DNA from: Flavobacterium gelidicaeli
GTDB taxonomy: Bacteria > Bacteroidota > Bacteroidia > Flavobacteriales > Flavobacteriaceae
Assembly (NCBI RefSeq): GCF_013294005.1
Contig: NZ_JABSNK010000007.1
Span: 1-64,000 of the forward strand
DNA: 64,000 nt
Direction: 5' to 3'
Positions 1-8,859 of the stretch are shown in pieces. Position 1 is the first letter of the stretch. Each line of letters starts with the position of its first letter. The position numbers were made by a program, and so were the translations under genes. The notes beneath the pieces are model-generated. The model ran no database searches and was not told where the DNA came from. It worked only from the letters and a program-made list of their open reading frames with translations.

Positions 1-12
1 TAATAATTTTAG

Positions 13-218
13 GATCTCATTAAAAGATTCTTGCATTGGGATAAGATTTTAAAATACAAATATCCTTATTTAAATATTTCCCCACAACAATATGTCTTGA
101 TACATTACGACTAATTTTGTTAGCATTTATAATAATCGCGATTCTTCTATTGCCTATTTTTTATATTATGAATTTGACTTTATTACAAAGTATTGTTGAT
201 TTTTTACTTATGTTATAA
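13..218 (+). other. Gene-poor left edge with possible decayed coding fragments
   Basis: No intact gene is visible in the first 551 bases. Two short open frames read like protein. One runs from 13 to 114, opens right after an in-frame TAG and ends at TAA 112-114; it contains the string YKYPYLNISPQQYV. The other, in a different frame, ends at TAA 216-218 and is strongly hydrophobic (LLAFIIIAILLLPIF). Neither has a convincing start. They may be the tail of a gene beginning left of the window, or decayed sequence. From 219 to 420 nothing is recognisable. Confidence that this is former coding DNA is low. Confidence 0.2.
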
Positions 219-421
219 TGTCTACATTTTACTAAAATTATTAATTACTTACTGTTACCGTTGTTCTCTTCTAGAGTGATTAGTTGAAGTTATAATAAAC
301 TTTGCTTTAGTATCTATTTATTATTCTAAAAAAGTAAGTTTCAAAACTTTTGAGTTTAATGACGTTTTTGTGCCAGGTAATTTCATTCATTATGAATTAT
401 TTTTCGTTTTTTTTTGCGTGA

Positions 422-508
422 GAGATAGTAGCGGCATCCTTTTATGTAGTTCCGATTGCTATCGGGACTACATAAAAGATACAGCGAATAGCTCGACCCT
501 TTTTGGGT
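422..508. repeat. Flavobacterium-type intergenic hairpin repeat, copy 1
   Basis: An 18-base arm at 439-456 pairs with 461-478 around a 4-base loop with a single T/G mismatch. The flanks read GCGGCATCCTTTT before the stem and AAAAGATACAGCGAATAG after it. The same flank pattern, with an unrelated stem and in the opposite orientation, occurs at 56221-56297. It sits just downstream of the minus-strand DUF456 gene, so it may also act as its terminator. Confidence 0.6.
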
Positions 509-551
509 CACGCCCTAATTCTAGACCATGCTGAACTGCTTGGAAGATGAA

Positions 552-1052
552 TTAAAATAAACCAGCGCGATGTTGCCACACAATACTGATGAACAAGCCT
601 AAAAATAAGATACAAATCAAGAATTGTATAAAAGTAGAGGCTAAAAAACCAATAAAGGAACCTGCTGCAGCTTTTAAAGCTCGGTTGTGATTTGTAGAGT
701 CAAATAGTAATTCTCCAATCAATGCGCCTAAGAAAGGGCCAATTAAGAAACCATATGGAACAGGAATGAAGATTCCGATAACTAAACCTATGTTTGTTCC
801 CCAAATCCCGTATTTACTTCCTCCAAAATGCTTGGTTCCTTTGGATGGTATTATGTAATCGAGTACGGTTAGTAGTGCTGTTATGATTAAAGTGATGCTT
901 AAAATCCAGTAGTTGGCTGGTATTGCTGCGGTGGAGTAAAGAATAAGTATTCCTAACCAACTTAGTCCTGGCCCTGGTAACAAAGGCAAAAAGCAGCCCA
1001 TTATACCTATTAGCATGCAGCTCAAGCCGAGGGTTAAAAGTAAAAAATCCAT
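552..1052 (-). CDS. DUF456 domain-containing membrane protein
   Basis: This 166-residue protein is almost entirely hydrophobic, with about five membrane-spanning stretches. It has the glycine-rich loops expected of the DUF456 family (GCFLPLLPGPGLSWLG near the N-terminus and IGPFLGALIGE near residue 105). The family is an inner-membrane protein of unknown biochemical role. The length matches the family and the ATG start is the only sensible one. It is transcribed alone, with the hairpin repeat at 439-478 downstream. The domain call is fairly secure; no function can be inferred from the neighbours. Confidence 0.85.
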   Translation of the reverse strand: MDFLLLTLGLSCMLIGIMGCFLPLLPGPGLSWLGILILYSTAAIPANYWILSITLIITALLTVLDYIIPSKGTKHFGGSKYGIWGTNIGLVIGIFIPVPYGFLIGPFLGALIGELLFDSTNHNRALKAAAGSFIGFLASTFIQFLICILFLGLFISIVWQHRAGLF

Positions 1053-1106
1053 ATGTTGTTTTATTTGTAATTTTGGATGAGTTAAATTCTGATTTTTTTG
1101 TGTTCA

Positions 1107-1467
1107 ATGAAAAATTATATCGTTTTAATAGTTGTTTTATGTGGTAATACTCTTTGGTTCTCACGAGTAAATAAAGATTTTCATAGCATTTTGAAAAAGA
1201 GTATTTATAATACTAACGGGTAAAAGTATTGAATTTTCTTTGAAAGAATTTGATAAACTATTTTTTGAATTTTCTAATAAAAAGGCTGATACTAATTTAT
1301 TAATGTCAAAAGAGGATTTTTATAATTATACGTTTCAAATAGCACCCTTTTCTGATCAATTATATTCTTTATATTGAACAAAAATGTTAATAACTGAAAG
1401 TAGTAAGAAGTGGTTTGTAGAAAGCTATTAAGATTATTTGCTTTCGAAAGGAACACAAAAAAAATAA
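1107..1467 (+). pseudogene. Decayed small secreted protein gene (frameshift and two stops)
   Basis: A start ATG at 1107 opens a frame whose first residues look like a signal peptide (MKNYIVLIVVLCGNTLWFS) and which continues to a TAA at 1221-1223. At the G-run 1218-1220 a one-base shift into the next frame restores convincing coding sequence (SIEFSLKEFDKLFFEFSNKK). That frame is then broken by TGA 1375-1377 and TAA 1429-1431 and ends at TAA 1465-1467. Between the stops it reads SSKKWFVESY, then DYLLSKG. One frameshift plus two nonsense codons indicate an inactivated gene of about 118 codons. The family is not recognised. The next gene begins 27 bases downstream with its own -7 box. Confidence 0.6.
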
Positions 1468-1470
1468 TCG

Positions 1471-1478
1471 TAATTTTG
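1471..1478 (+). promoter_or_regulatory. -7 promoter box TAATTTTG
   Basis: This is an exact match to the Bacteroidota -7 consensus TAnnTTTG, 16 bases before the TTG start at 1495. It implies a very short leader and supports that start. A clear -33 TTG at the usual spacing is not seen. Confidence 0.5.
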
Positions 1479-1494
1479 TACTCTATAAGTCAAT

Positions 1495-1989
1495 TTGAAA
1501 AAAAATAACACATTGAAGCATTTTTACTTTTTTTTACTACTCTTTCTTTTTAATTCCTGTCAGTATTTTGATAAGCAAGTACCTTCAGAAAAGGAATTGT
1601 TGCAGAAGGAGTTGAAGGCTATCAATTGGAATGAAGTGGATGAATATCCGTCATTTGTTGATTGTAATAAAATGGAAAGCAAGGAAGAACGCCAACAATG
1701 TTTTTTTCAGTATTTAACCACTTTAATTCAAGAAAAAATAAGTATTGATACGCTTTCTATTCTTTACCCTGAGCTAGATACTATTGAAGTTAAAGTAACA
1801 GTTTTTCCTAACTCTAAAATGAAGTTTGAGCCTCAGTTTCCTAAAGATTCGGTTGCTTATGATACTATTAAAATAGATAGTATTTTGCATGCGCGTTTAA
1901 TTGATTTTCCAAAAGTTAGTCCTGCAATTAAACGTGGAATTCCAGTTAAAACACAATTTATATTACCTGTAATTATAAAAGTCGAGTAA
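1495..1989 (+). CDS. Hypothetical lipoprotein with TonB-like C-terminus
   Basis: This 164-residue protein starts with TTG. It has a lipoprotein signal: hydrophobic residues 10-20 followed by NSC, with the lipidated cysteine at residue 22. It is therefore expected to be anchored in the cell envelope. The C-terminal part (roughly residues 125-164, ending in PVKTQFILPVIIKVE) resembles the end of TonB C-terminal-like domains found in many Bacteroidota envelope proteins, but the similarity is weak. It lies 3 bases before the DUF4184 gene, so the two are probably co-transcribed. Function unknown. Confidence 0.7.
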   Translation: MKKNNTLKHFYFFLLLFLFNSCQYFDKQVPSEKELLQKELKAINWNEVDEYPSFVDCNKMESKEERQQCFFQYLTTLIQEKISIDTLSILYPELDTIEVKVTVFPNSKMKFEPQFPKDSVAYDTIKIDSILHARLIDFPKVSPAIKRGIPVKTQFILPVIIKVE

Positions 1990-1992
1990 TTA

Positions 1993-2706
1993 ATGCCTTT
2001 TACTTTTTCTCATCCTGCTATTATTTTACCGTTTTTAAAAAATAAAAAAATGTCAGCGACTGCTTTAGTTGTCGGTTCGATGTCTCCTGATTTTGAATAC
2101 TTTTTTAGAATGAAAATGCAAAGTGAATTAAGCCATACTTTTTTAGGACTTTTTTTAATTGATTTTCCTTTATGTTTTTTAGTGATTTTTGTTTTTCACG
2201 GTATTATTAAAAAGCCATTAATAGATAATTCACCACTTTTTTTTAAAAGCAGACTGCAATTGTTACGGAATTTTAATTGGTTCGAATATTTGAAAAAAAA
2301 TGTGTTTTTAGTATTGATTTCTTTTTTAATTGGAGCGCTTTCTCACTTATTTTGGGATTCTATGACACATTGGGACGGTTATTTAGTGCAAAGGATTACG
2401 TTTTTTAATAAAGAAGTTATGACCATACCAATTTATAAAATAGCACAGCATTTAAGTACAGTTGTAGGTTTAGCTATTTTATTTTTCTACATTCATAACT
2501 TAGCCGTTGATGTTACAATATTAAAAAGTTCTTTGTTTAAATACTGGTTTATGACGATTGCTTTTGCAGCTGTAATATTGATTGCCCGTTTTATGTTTGG
2601 ATTGCAAATAGAGGAAATAGGAAGTGTAATTGTTAGTATTCTGTTTTCGGGGATGTTGGCTCTAACAGTTGTAGGATTGATTTTTAGGTTTAAAAAAATT
2701 ACTTAG
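1993..2706 (+). CDS. DUF4184 family membrane protein
   Basis: The 237-residue protein begins with the DUF4184 signature MPFTFSHPAIILPF and carries the family's conserved histidine/aspartate regions (GSMSPDFEYF around residue 28, and SHLFWDSMTHWDGY around residue 118). These are arranged between hydrophobic helices. The pattern resembles membrane metal-dependent hydrolases, but no activity is established for the family. It follows the lipoprotein gene by 3 bases and its last 8 bases overlap the convergent glycosyltransferase gene. The family call is strong; the role is unknown. Confidence 0.85.
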   Translation: MPFTFSHPAIILPFLKNKKMSATALVVGSMSPDFEYFFRMKMQSELSHTFLGLFLIDFPLCFLVIFVFHGIIKKPLIDNSPLFFKSRLQLLRNFNWFEYLKKNVFLVLISFLIGALSHLFWDSMTHWDGYLVQRITFFNKEVMTIPIYKIAQHLSTVVGLAILFFYIHNLAVDVTILKSSLFKYWFMTIAFAAVILIARFMFGLQIEEIGSVIVSILFSGMLALTVVGLIFRFKKIT

Positions 2707-3802
2707 TAAACTGCCTTCCTTTCCATTCGTATTTTCCAAATAAGGAATACAGTGCAACGGAAACGCTAAAAAATGGGTAAAGTATATTGCTTAATAAAAG
2801 ATAAGATGTTTTCCTAGAATTTAGAAAATGGTTTGATTGCAGTATTAATACACTATCAATAATAATTTTTAATAGAATTAATAACAGTATTATGTGTTTG
2901 TTTATATTAGTTATTAATAAAAAAATAAACATTATAATCCAGCATACATTACCTGCAAAAACTATTAAGGCTAAGATTTTTCCAAAATCGCTTTGATACG
3001 AACCTGTTTTTGAAGCCCATCGAACCCTTTGATGAAATAGAGCGGTCCAGTTATTCAAAGGTTGAGTCGTAACAATTGTATTTTTTGATTTCAGATAATG
3101 AACGTCATTTGGAGCTCTATTAATTGCTTTTTGCAATAAAAAAACATCATCACCACTTGCGATTTTGTCATTGCCATCAAAACCATTTAATGCTGTAAAA
3201 AGTGATTTAGTATAGGCTAAGTTGGCGCCATTGCACATAAACCCTTGCCCGATGCCAAAACTACCTATTGTTGCTCCTTGCAGACTAGCGATATCAAGTT
3301 GCTGAAACTGTTGTAAAAAAGTAGTGTTGCACTCATAAGTTACTGCGCCGGCAATCATGGTAACATTGTGGGTCTGGATATAATTATCCAGAGTCAATAG
3401 CCAATTTTCAGGTACAGTACAATCGGCATCAGTAGTGATAATCCAATCTGTTTTTATTAAGGGAATAGCCGTTGTAATGGCATCTTTTTTTGGAGATTTA
3501 GAAACTCGATTGTTCTTTATAATTCGTATGCTTAATGCAGAATTAGGCAGACCAAATATCTCATCAGATTCATCATCAACTAAAAGAATTTCAAAGAGTT
3601 TATTAGGGTAATTAAGTCTTGAAAAGCTATCTAAAAGTAACGGTAAATTTTTGGCTTCATTCCTAAAAGGTACAACAATAGTGAATTTTGTCTTTGGCTT
3701 TAAGCCAATAGAATCGTAGTTTTTTATTTTGGTAAAGCCATAAATTAAGAGCGCTATGGCTACGAAATAAAGGGATGATATGATTATTGTAAAAAACATC
3801 AT
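2699..3802 (-). CDS. Membrane-associated family 2 glycosyltransferase
   Basis: This 367-residue GT-A fold enzyme has one N-terminal membrane helix and about three near the C-terminus. Catalytic features are visible: the nucleotide-binding VDDESD at 75-80, the metal-binding DAD at 125-127 and the processive-type QRVRW at 258-262. It should transfer a sugar from a nucleotide donor at the cytoplasmic face of the membrane; donor and acceptor cannot be read. Its start overlaps the stop of the upstream flippase-like gene by 4 bases (ATGA), so translation is coupled. The pair probably makes or modifies a glycolipid. Confidence 0.88.
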   Translation of the reverse strand: MMFFTIIISSLYFVAIALLIYGFTKIKNYDSIGLKPKTKFTIVVPFRNEAKNLPLLLDSFSRLNYPNKLFEILLVDDESDEIFGLPNSALSIRIIKNNRVSKSPKKDAITTAIPLIKTDWIITTDADCTVPENWLLTLDNYIQTHNVTMIAGAVTYECNTTFLQQFQQLDIASLQGATIGSFGIGQGFMCNGANLAYTKSLFTALNGFDGNDKIASGDDVFLLQKAINRAPNDVHYLKSKNTIVTTQPLNNWTALFHQRVRWASKTGSYQSDFGKILALIVFAGNVCWIIMFIFLLITNINKHIILLLILLKIIIDSVLILQSNHFLNSRKTSYLLLSNILYPFFSVSVALYSLFGKYEWKGRQFTK

Positions 3803-4743
3803 GCCGTTTTTTGGGTTTTGAAATTTAGCACATAATAACTACCAATGACTACGGGCAGTACTACATTTAAAAACCACATTAAAGTAGATACAAAGATTAC
3901 AATCCATTCGTTTACGCCTAATATTCCAAAGAAAAATATGGCAACGCTTCCTTTTACAGCAAAGTCCAAAAACTGAAAAGTAGGTAATGATGATGCTAAA
4001 AAATAAACACTAGTTACAGCCGACATTAAAGTCAAATAAGGCAAATCAACATCAAAAGCTAAAAATAAAAAATAGTATTGATGCGAAAAAACCAGGTAAC
4101 GGCAAATACCTAAAAGAATGTTTTTTTGGTGTATGCGTTTTGGTATCTCATTGATTTTATGAATCAGTTTTTCTATAGAATAGCCTTTAATTGTTATTTT
4201 TTTTATCGAAAATAAGATCATAAATAACACTAATAGTGCGCCAAATAGTAATACCACGGTCTTAGTAGTGATTACATTGTATTGGGCATTGAAATAAAGC
4301 AATCCAAATAATCCAATGATGACAGTGAGTACCATTTGGATTCCGTTGCAAATTAAGTTTAGGAAAACGACTTGTTTGGTTTCGTGTTTTTCATAGTACA
4401 AGGCCTTACCTGCATATTCGCCTACACCATTGGGTGTAAAAATTCCAGCGGTTAGAGCAGCAAGCACTTGCTTTGTCGCTTCGGCAACTGGAATAGGTTT
4501 AATGTACGAAGCTAGATTATGCCATTTTAAAATCTCAAAATAACGATTCAATACGCTTAGCAACAGTATGAAACTAATTCCTATAACAGACTGGTTTTTT
4601 TTAAATTTTGTCATAAACTGTACCCAGTCTAGTTTGTCATTATTAGCCAGTTGATCGTAAATGAAGTAAAATGCGCCAGCAACAATCAAAACTTTGATTA
4701 GAAGTACGAGGAATTGCTTAGTTTTGTGAGGAATCGAAATCAT
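3799..4743 (-). CDS. Lysylphosphatidylglycerol synthase TM-like (UPF0104) membrane protein
   Basis: This 314-residue protein has about eight membrane segments. Its conserved stretch (TAGIFTPNGVGEYAGKALYYEK near residue 93) is typical of the UPF0104/LPG synthase transmembrane family. Relatives are flippase-like or fused to aminoacyl-phospholipid synthases; this one has no soluble catalytic domain. It is the first gene of a two-gene minus-strand operon with the GT2 enzyme, suggesting a joint role in membrane glycolipid synthesis or transport. The exact substrate is unknown. Confidence 0.8.
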   Translation of the reverse strand: MISIPHKTKQFLVLLIKVLIVAGAFYFIYDQLANNDKLDWVQFMTKFKKNQSVIGISFILLLSVLNRYFEILKWHNLASYIKPIPVAEATKQVLAALTAGIFTPNGVGEYAGKALYYEKHETKQVVFLNLICNGIQMVLTVIIGLFGLLYFNAQYNVITTKTVVLLFGALLVLFMILFSIKKITIKGYSIEKLIHKINEIPKRIHQKNILLGICRYLVFSHQYYFLFLAFDVDLPYLTLMSAVTSVYFLASSLPTFQFLDFAVKGSVAIFFFGILGVNEWIVIFVSTLMWFLNVVLPVVIGSYYVLNFKTQKTA

Positions 4744-4988
4744 GAGTGCAAAGAAAGGAAAAAGTATTGTGAAAACGACGTGTCTGTAGATTTTACACTG
4801 TGAGAAAAAGTGTTTCGCAAAGATTCACAAAGAGAGAGCAAATATTTGCAAAGTGATTAAATTATTTTTGCGTAACTCTGAGGCGGCTCGTGACGTTCTG
4901 TGTAGCAAAAACAGCTTTCAATAACTTCGTGGCCCTCTAAGTCTTCTTTGTGTAGCTCTGTGTAATAAATTAACTTTAAACAAATATT

Positions 4989-5543
4989 TTGGCAAACGAA
5001 CGCATCATATTAGGAATTGACCCTGGAACCACCATAATGGGTTTTGGCTTAATTAAAGTAGTCAATAAAAAAATGGAATTTATTCAATTGAATGAATTGC
5101 AGTTGAATAAAATGGATGACCATTATATGAAACTAAAACGAATTTTTGAACGTACAATTGAATTAATAGATACGCATCATCCGGATGAAATTGCTATCGA
5201 AGCGCCTTTCTTTGGTAAGAATGTGCAGTCAATGTTGAAGCTTGGCCGTGCTCAAGGAGTAGCTATGGCTGCAGGATTATCAAGAGATATCCCGATTACA
5301 GAATACGAACCCAAAAAAATAAAAATGGCAGTTACCGGAAACGGTAATGCGAGTAAAGAACAAGTTGCTAAAATGCTACAGCAACTTTTGGGACTGAAAG
5401 AACTACCAAAAAACCTCGATTCAACGGATGGATTGGCGGCAGCAGTTTGTCATTTTTTTAATTCAGGAAAGGTGGTTGGAACTAAAAGTTATTCTGGTTG
5501 GGATGCTTTTGTCAAAAATAATGAATCTCGTATAAAAAAATAA
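4989..5543 (+). CDS. ruvC: Crossover junction endodeoxyribonuclease RuvC
   Basis: RuvC is the dimeric Holliday-junction resolvase that cuts recombination intermediates together with RuvAB. The 184-residue protein has the RNase H-like fold signature GIDPGTTIMGFG with catalytic D11, the second acidic residue E71 (AIEAPFF) and the C-terminal D144/D147 (LDSTDGLAAA). The start is TTG at 4989; no upstream ATG is in frame. In this genome type ruvC is normally followed by hemW, but here an accessory gene begins 3 bases after its stop. Confidence 0.96.
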   Translation: MANERIILGIDPGTTIMGFGLIKVVNKKMEFIQLNELQLNKMDDHYMKLKRIFERTIELIDTHHPDEIAIEAPFFGKNVQSMLKLGRAQGVAMAAGLSRDIPITEYEPKKIKMAVTGNGNASKEQVAKMLQQLLGLKELPKNLDSTDGLAAAVCHFFNSGKVVGTKSYSGWDAFVKNNESRIKK

Positions 5544-5546
5544 CAA

Positions 5547-6887
5547 ATGGGAGTTTATGAAATATTTAAGTGGATATATTCTTTTGAAAATGAGAACTTA
5601 ATTTGTTTGAAAGACTCAAATACAAATATAGTAAGAGATGTTTTAGTGAAAAAAAATGATAATGGTTTTGCTTTCAGTCTTTTGTTTCCACATTACAAAA
5701 TGTTATATGATGAGAATACTTTATTTTCAATTTGCAATAAATCATTTGAAGTTAGGATAACTCATTTTTTACCCAAGAATGAAAGTTTTAATAGTAGGTT
5801 ATGTGAAGCTTATATGTTTCAAAGTATAGATTTTGATAATGATATTGAAAGCTATCATTGTTATTATTCTAAAATTACTTGTTCGTTTTTGATTTCTTTT
5901 TTAGAAGGCAATCAAACTGAATTCTCAATTAATATTGATGGATTTAATTTTACGATATCAACTTGCAAAATTGATCCAGATACTGTTTCAAATTTCCTTT
6001 GTTTAAAATGTGATAGTATAATAAGTTTTAAAGAATTCAAACATTTAGTAAACAATATTATTACTTCAATTGGTTTTCTGGTAGGAAAATTTCACAAGTT
6101 GGAAGAGCTTTATTTTCAATCTAATTCCAAAGATTTTTCCGCGCATACAGAGTTTCTTTATAGGAATTCAAATAAAAAATATAATTTCCCACATCCGTTT
6201 TCAAAGTATCCAAATGAGTTTAATTGTAAACTTTCAAATGATCTAGACGATGAAATGATTGAAAATTTTTCATCAATAATTGATGAGAATAATTTTCAGG
6301 AACTAGTGTTATTAATTATAAAGAAACCAAGAATTTACTTTTCAATTAAAATGTTATTTGATTTTTACGAGTATTCTTCGATTTCAAGAGTTTCATCAAT
6401 GTTTGTAATTTTGGAAACACTATGCGATGAATTAAATAACAAAACTGATCGAGTTGAGAAAGAATTAAAAAAAGTAAAAGGAGAGAATACTCTAACCAAT
6501 ATTAAAGACAAAATAAGTAATGAAGATTATTTGATTTTAGAAGATATAGTTGCGCATATTCATATTGGATTGTCAAATAATGCTGTGCATTTTGAGCAAA
6601 CTTTTAAAAGCTTAAAAATTCATTTGAATGATGAAGACAGGAAACTGTTTAAACAAAGAAATAATTTTTTACATGGAAGAATAATACCTGAAAGTCAAGA
6701 AATAAAGAATGAAGAGGATTTTTACCAATTAGAAATTAAATATGAATACTATTCTTGGAGACTTTATGTGTTGATTTGTAAACTCATTTTAAAGAAGATT
6801 AGTTTTGAAGGTTATTTAATTAATTATCCTAAAATATTTGAAGATTCTGATATCCTGAAAGAATCGTATTTTATAAAACTAAAATAA
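5547..6887 (+). CDS. Putative HEPN-motif accessory (defence-like) protein
   Basis: This 446-residue protein is not assigned to a named family. Its C-terminal part is helical and contains RNNFLHG at 371-377. This is an R-N-x3-H motif of the kind that forms the RNase active site of HEPN domains, preceded by a helical region (about 280-370) and followed by a tyrosine-rich helix. The N-terminal half is beta-rich, as in ApeA-type anti-phage proteins, but no residue signature secures that name. It sits between ruvC and hemW with 3 bases before its start and none after its stop. Its codons are visibly more A/T-rich than those of the neighbours. Inference: a transferred abortive-infection style RNase riding in a housekeeping operon. 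The motif is certain, the function is not. Confidence 0.6.
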   Translation: MGVYEIFKWIYSFENENLICLKDSNTNIVRDVLVKKNDNGFAFSLLFPHYKMLYDENTLFSICNKSFEVRITHFLPKNESFNSRLCEAYMFQSIDFDNDIESYHCYYSKITCSFLISFLEGNQTEFSINIDGFNFTISTCKIDPDTVSNFLCLKCDSIISFKEFKHLVNNIITSIGFLVGKFHKLEELYFQSNSKDFSAHTEFLYRNSNKKYNFPHPFSKYPNEFNCKLSNDLDDEMIENFSSIIDENNFQELVLLIIKKPRIYFSIKMLFDFYEYSSISRVSSMFVILETLCDELNNKTDRVEKELKKVKGENTLTNIKDKISNEDYLILEDIVAHIHIGLSNNAVHFEQTFKSLKIHLNDEDRKLFKQRNNFLHGRIIPESQEIKNEEDFYQLEIKYEYYSWRLYVLICKLILKKISFEGYLINYPKIFEDSDILKESYFIKLK

Positions 6888-8042
6888 ATGAGCGGAATCT
6901 ACATACACATCCCTTTCTGTAAGCAAGCTTGTCATTATTGCGACTTCCATTTTTCGACTTCGATGAAGAAAAAAGAGGAGATGGTTTTGGCTTTGACCAA
7001 AGAAATTCGCTTGCGCAAAAGTGAAGCTGCTTTCCTCTACTCTTCTCGAAATGACATTGTGATCGAGACTATTTATTTTGGAGGAGGAACACCTAGTGTA
7101 CTGACTTCGGCTGAAATTGATTTTTTAATTGCCGAAGTGTATAACAATTATACGGTTACCGCAAACCCAGAAATCACTTTAGAAGCCAATCCAGATGATC
7201 TTTCTACGGAACGAATTTTAGAACTTTCAAAAAGTAAAGTCAATCGATTAAGCATCGGAATTCAATCTTTCTTTGAAGATGATTTACAAATGATGAACCG
7301 CGCGCACAATTCGGCGGAAGCCCAGAAATGCTTGACTGAGGCCACAAAATACTTTGATAACATTTCGATAGATTTGATTTATGGTGTTCCGGGAATGAGT
7401 AATGAAAAATGGCAATCAAATATTGAAACGGCCTTGTCTTTTGGGATTCCGCATATTTCTAGTTATGCTTTGACGGTCGAGCCAAAAACAGCATTGAATA
7501 AACTGATTCAAACCGGAAAAATAGCTGCCCCAAATGACGAAGTTGCTCAAGAACATTTTATGATTCTTGTGGATACGCTCGAAGCAAATGGTTTCATTCA
7601 CTATGAACTTTCGAATTTCGGGAAAGAAAACTATTTTTCAAAAAACAATTCGGCTTACTGGTTAGGGAAAAAATACATTGGTATAGGTCCTTCGGCACAC
7701 AGTTACGATGGGATTTCGAGGAGTTGGAATATTGCCAATAATCCTTTGTATATAAAAGCACTTGAATCCAATGAATTACCAAATGAAGTTGAAATACTTT
7801 CTGAAGCAGATCGTTACAACGAATATATTATGACAGGACTGCGAACAATTTGGGGTGTTTCTTTAAACAGAATTCAATCTGAATTTGGACAAGCTTACCA
7901 TGATTATTTGATGAAACAAGCTCAGAAATTCTTAAATGATGAATTGCTTTCGATTGAAAATGCAATTTTGAAGCCTACAAAAAAAGGAAAGTTTTTGACC
8001 GATGGGATCGCTTCTGATCTTTTTTGGGTAAATTTGGAATAA
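6888..8042 (+). CDS. hemW: Radical SAM family heme chaperone HemW
   Basis: HemW binds heme and an iron-sulfur cluster and delivers heme to apoproteins; it was formerly annotated as oxygen-independent coproporphyrinogen oxidase. The 384-residue protein has the radical-SAM cluster motif CKQACHYC at 11-18 (Cx3Cx2C), the HemW-typical aspartate and phenylalanine right after the third cysteine, and GGGTPS at 65-70 for S-adenosylmethionine binding. A HemN-type C-terminal domain follows. Length agrees with the family. Its ATG immediately follows the stop of the HEPN-motif gene, so it is likely translated from the ruvC transcript. Confidence 0.95.
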   Translation: MSGIYIHIPFCKQACHYCDFHFSTSMKKKEEMVLALTKEIRLRKSEAAFLYSSRNDIVIETIYFGGGTPSVLTSAEIDFLIAEVYNNYTVTANPEITLEANPDDLSTERILELSKSKVNRLSIGIQSFFEDDLQMMNRAHNSAEAQKCLTEATKYFDNISIDLIYGVPGMSNEKWQSNIETALSFGIPHISSYALTVEPKTALNKLIQTGKIAAPNDEVAQEHFMILVDTLEANGFIHYELSNFGKENYFSKNNSAYWLGKKYIGIGPSAHSYDGISRSWNIANNPLYIKALESNELPNEVEILSEADRYNEYIMTGLRTIWGVSLNRIQSEFGQAYHDYLMKQAQKFLNDELLSIENAILKPTKKGKFLTDGIASDLFWVNLE

Positions 8043-8094
8043 TAACGTATCCGATCGTTCGTTACAGGAATAAATCTTGCGGAAAAACAAAATT

Positions 8095-8859
8095 ATGAAA
8101 ACTACAATACAACATAACAATACACTACTTGAAATTGATTTATCAAAACCAATTGATATTTCGATTCCGATAACCAATACAGATGACAACCCAATTGCAT
8201 GGTACATTGATAAACCAGTGATTGAGCCAGTAAAATTTGACGAATGGGTAGGCAAAGTGTCGTCAGGTATGTCGTCTACTAATTTTAATAACATCCTTTT
8301 CAACCCGCACGGTCATGGTACGCATACCGAATGCTTGGGGCACATTACACGTGATTTTTACAGCGTTAATCAAGCTTTGAAGCAGTTTTTTTTTAGTGCC
8401 GAATTGGTTTCGGTGTCTTTAGAAAAAAGAGGTGAAGATTTGGTTATAACCAAAGAAGCGATAGCAAAAGCGCTAAATGGTAATACGCCAGAAGCAATTG
8501 TTATTCGAACAGTGCCCAACGAACCTTCAAAAAAATCAAGGAAATATTCGCATACCAATCCCCCTTATTTAGAGGAGGCTGCGGCACGTTTCATTCGCGA
8601 AAGTGGTATACAGCATTTATTAATTGACTTGCCTAGTGTAGATAAAGAGAAGGACGAAGGGAAATTGTTGGCGCACAAAGCTTTTTGGAATGTTACTGAT
8701 GTGAATCACTTAAATAAGGATGCAAGGCTAAATGCAACAATAACCGAGCTGATTTTTGTTGATGATGTTGTTCAAGATGGGAGTTATGTATTGAACCTTC
8801 AAATTGCTTCTTTTGAAAATGATGCATCTCCGTCCAAACCTATTTTGTATCAAATATGA
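8095..8859 (+). CDS. Cyclase family / kynurenine formamidase-like hydrolase
   Basis: This is a member of the metal-dependent cyclase family (Pfam Cyclase), which includes bacterial kynurenine formamidase. The signature HGHGTHTE lies at residues 72-79, supplying metal-binding and catalytic histidines. The frame extends upstream to a TTG at 8077, but the ATG at 8095 gives a normal N-terminus of 254 residues and is preferred. Its stop overlaps the start of the next gene by 4 bases. No other tryptophan-degradation gene is visible, so the substrate is open. Confidence 0.85.
   Translation: MKTTIQHNNTLLEIDLSKPIDISIPITNTDDNPIAWYIDKPVIEPVKFDEWVGKVSSGMSSTNFNNILFNPHGHGTHTECLGHITRDFYSVNQALKQFFFSAELVSVSLEKRGEDLVITKEAIAKALNGNTPEAIVIRTVPNEPSKKSRKYSHTNPPYLEEAAARFIRESGIQHLLIDLPSVDKEKDEGKLLAHKAFWNVTDVNHLNKDARLNATITELIFVDDVVQDGSYVLNLQIASFENDASPSKPILYQI

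Noticed and set aside
4744..4988. Regulatory RNA or gene between the flippase-like gene and ruvC
   Set aside because: Only low-complexity CTCTGTGTAA-type repeat sequence is visible; no frame, hairpin or promoter is convincing.
7416..7782. Two minus-strand frames inside hemW
   Set aside because: Shadow frames of a strongly conserved gene without any domain.
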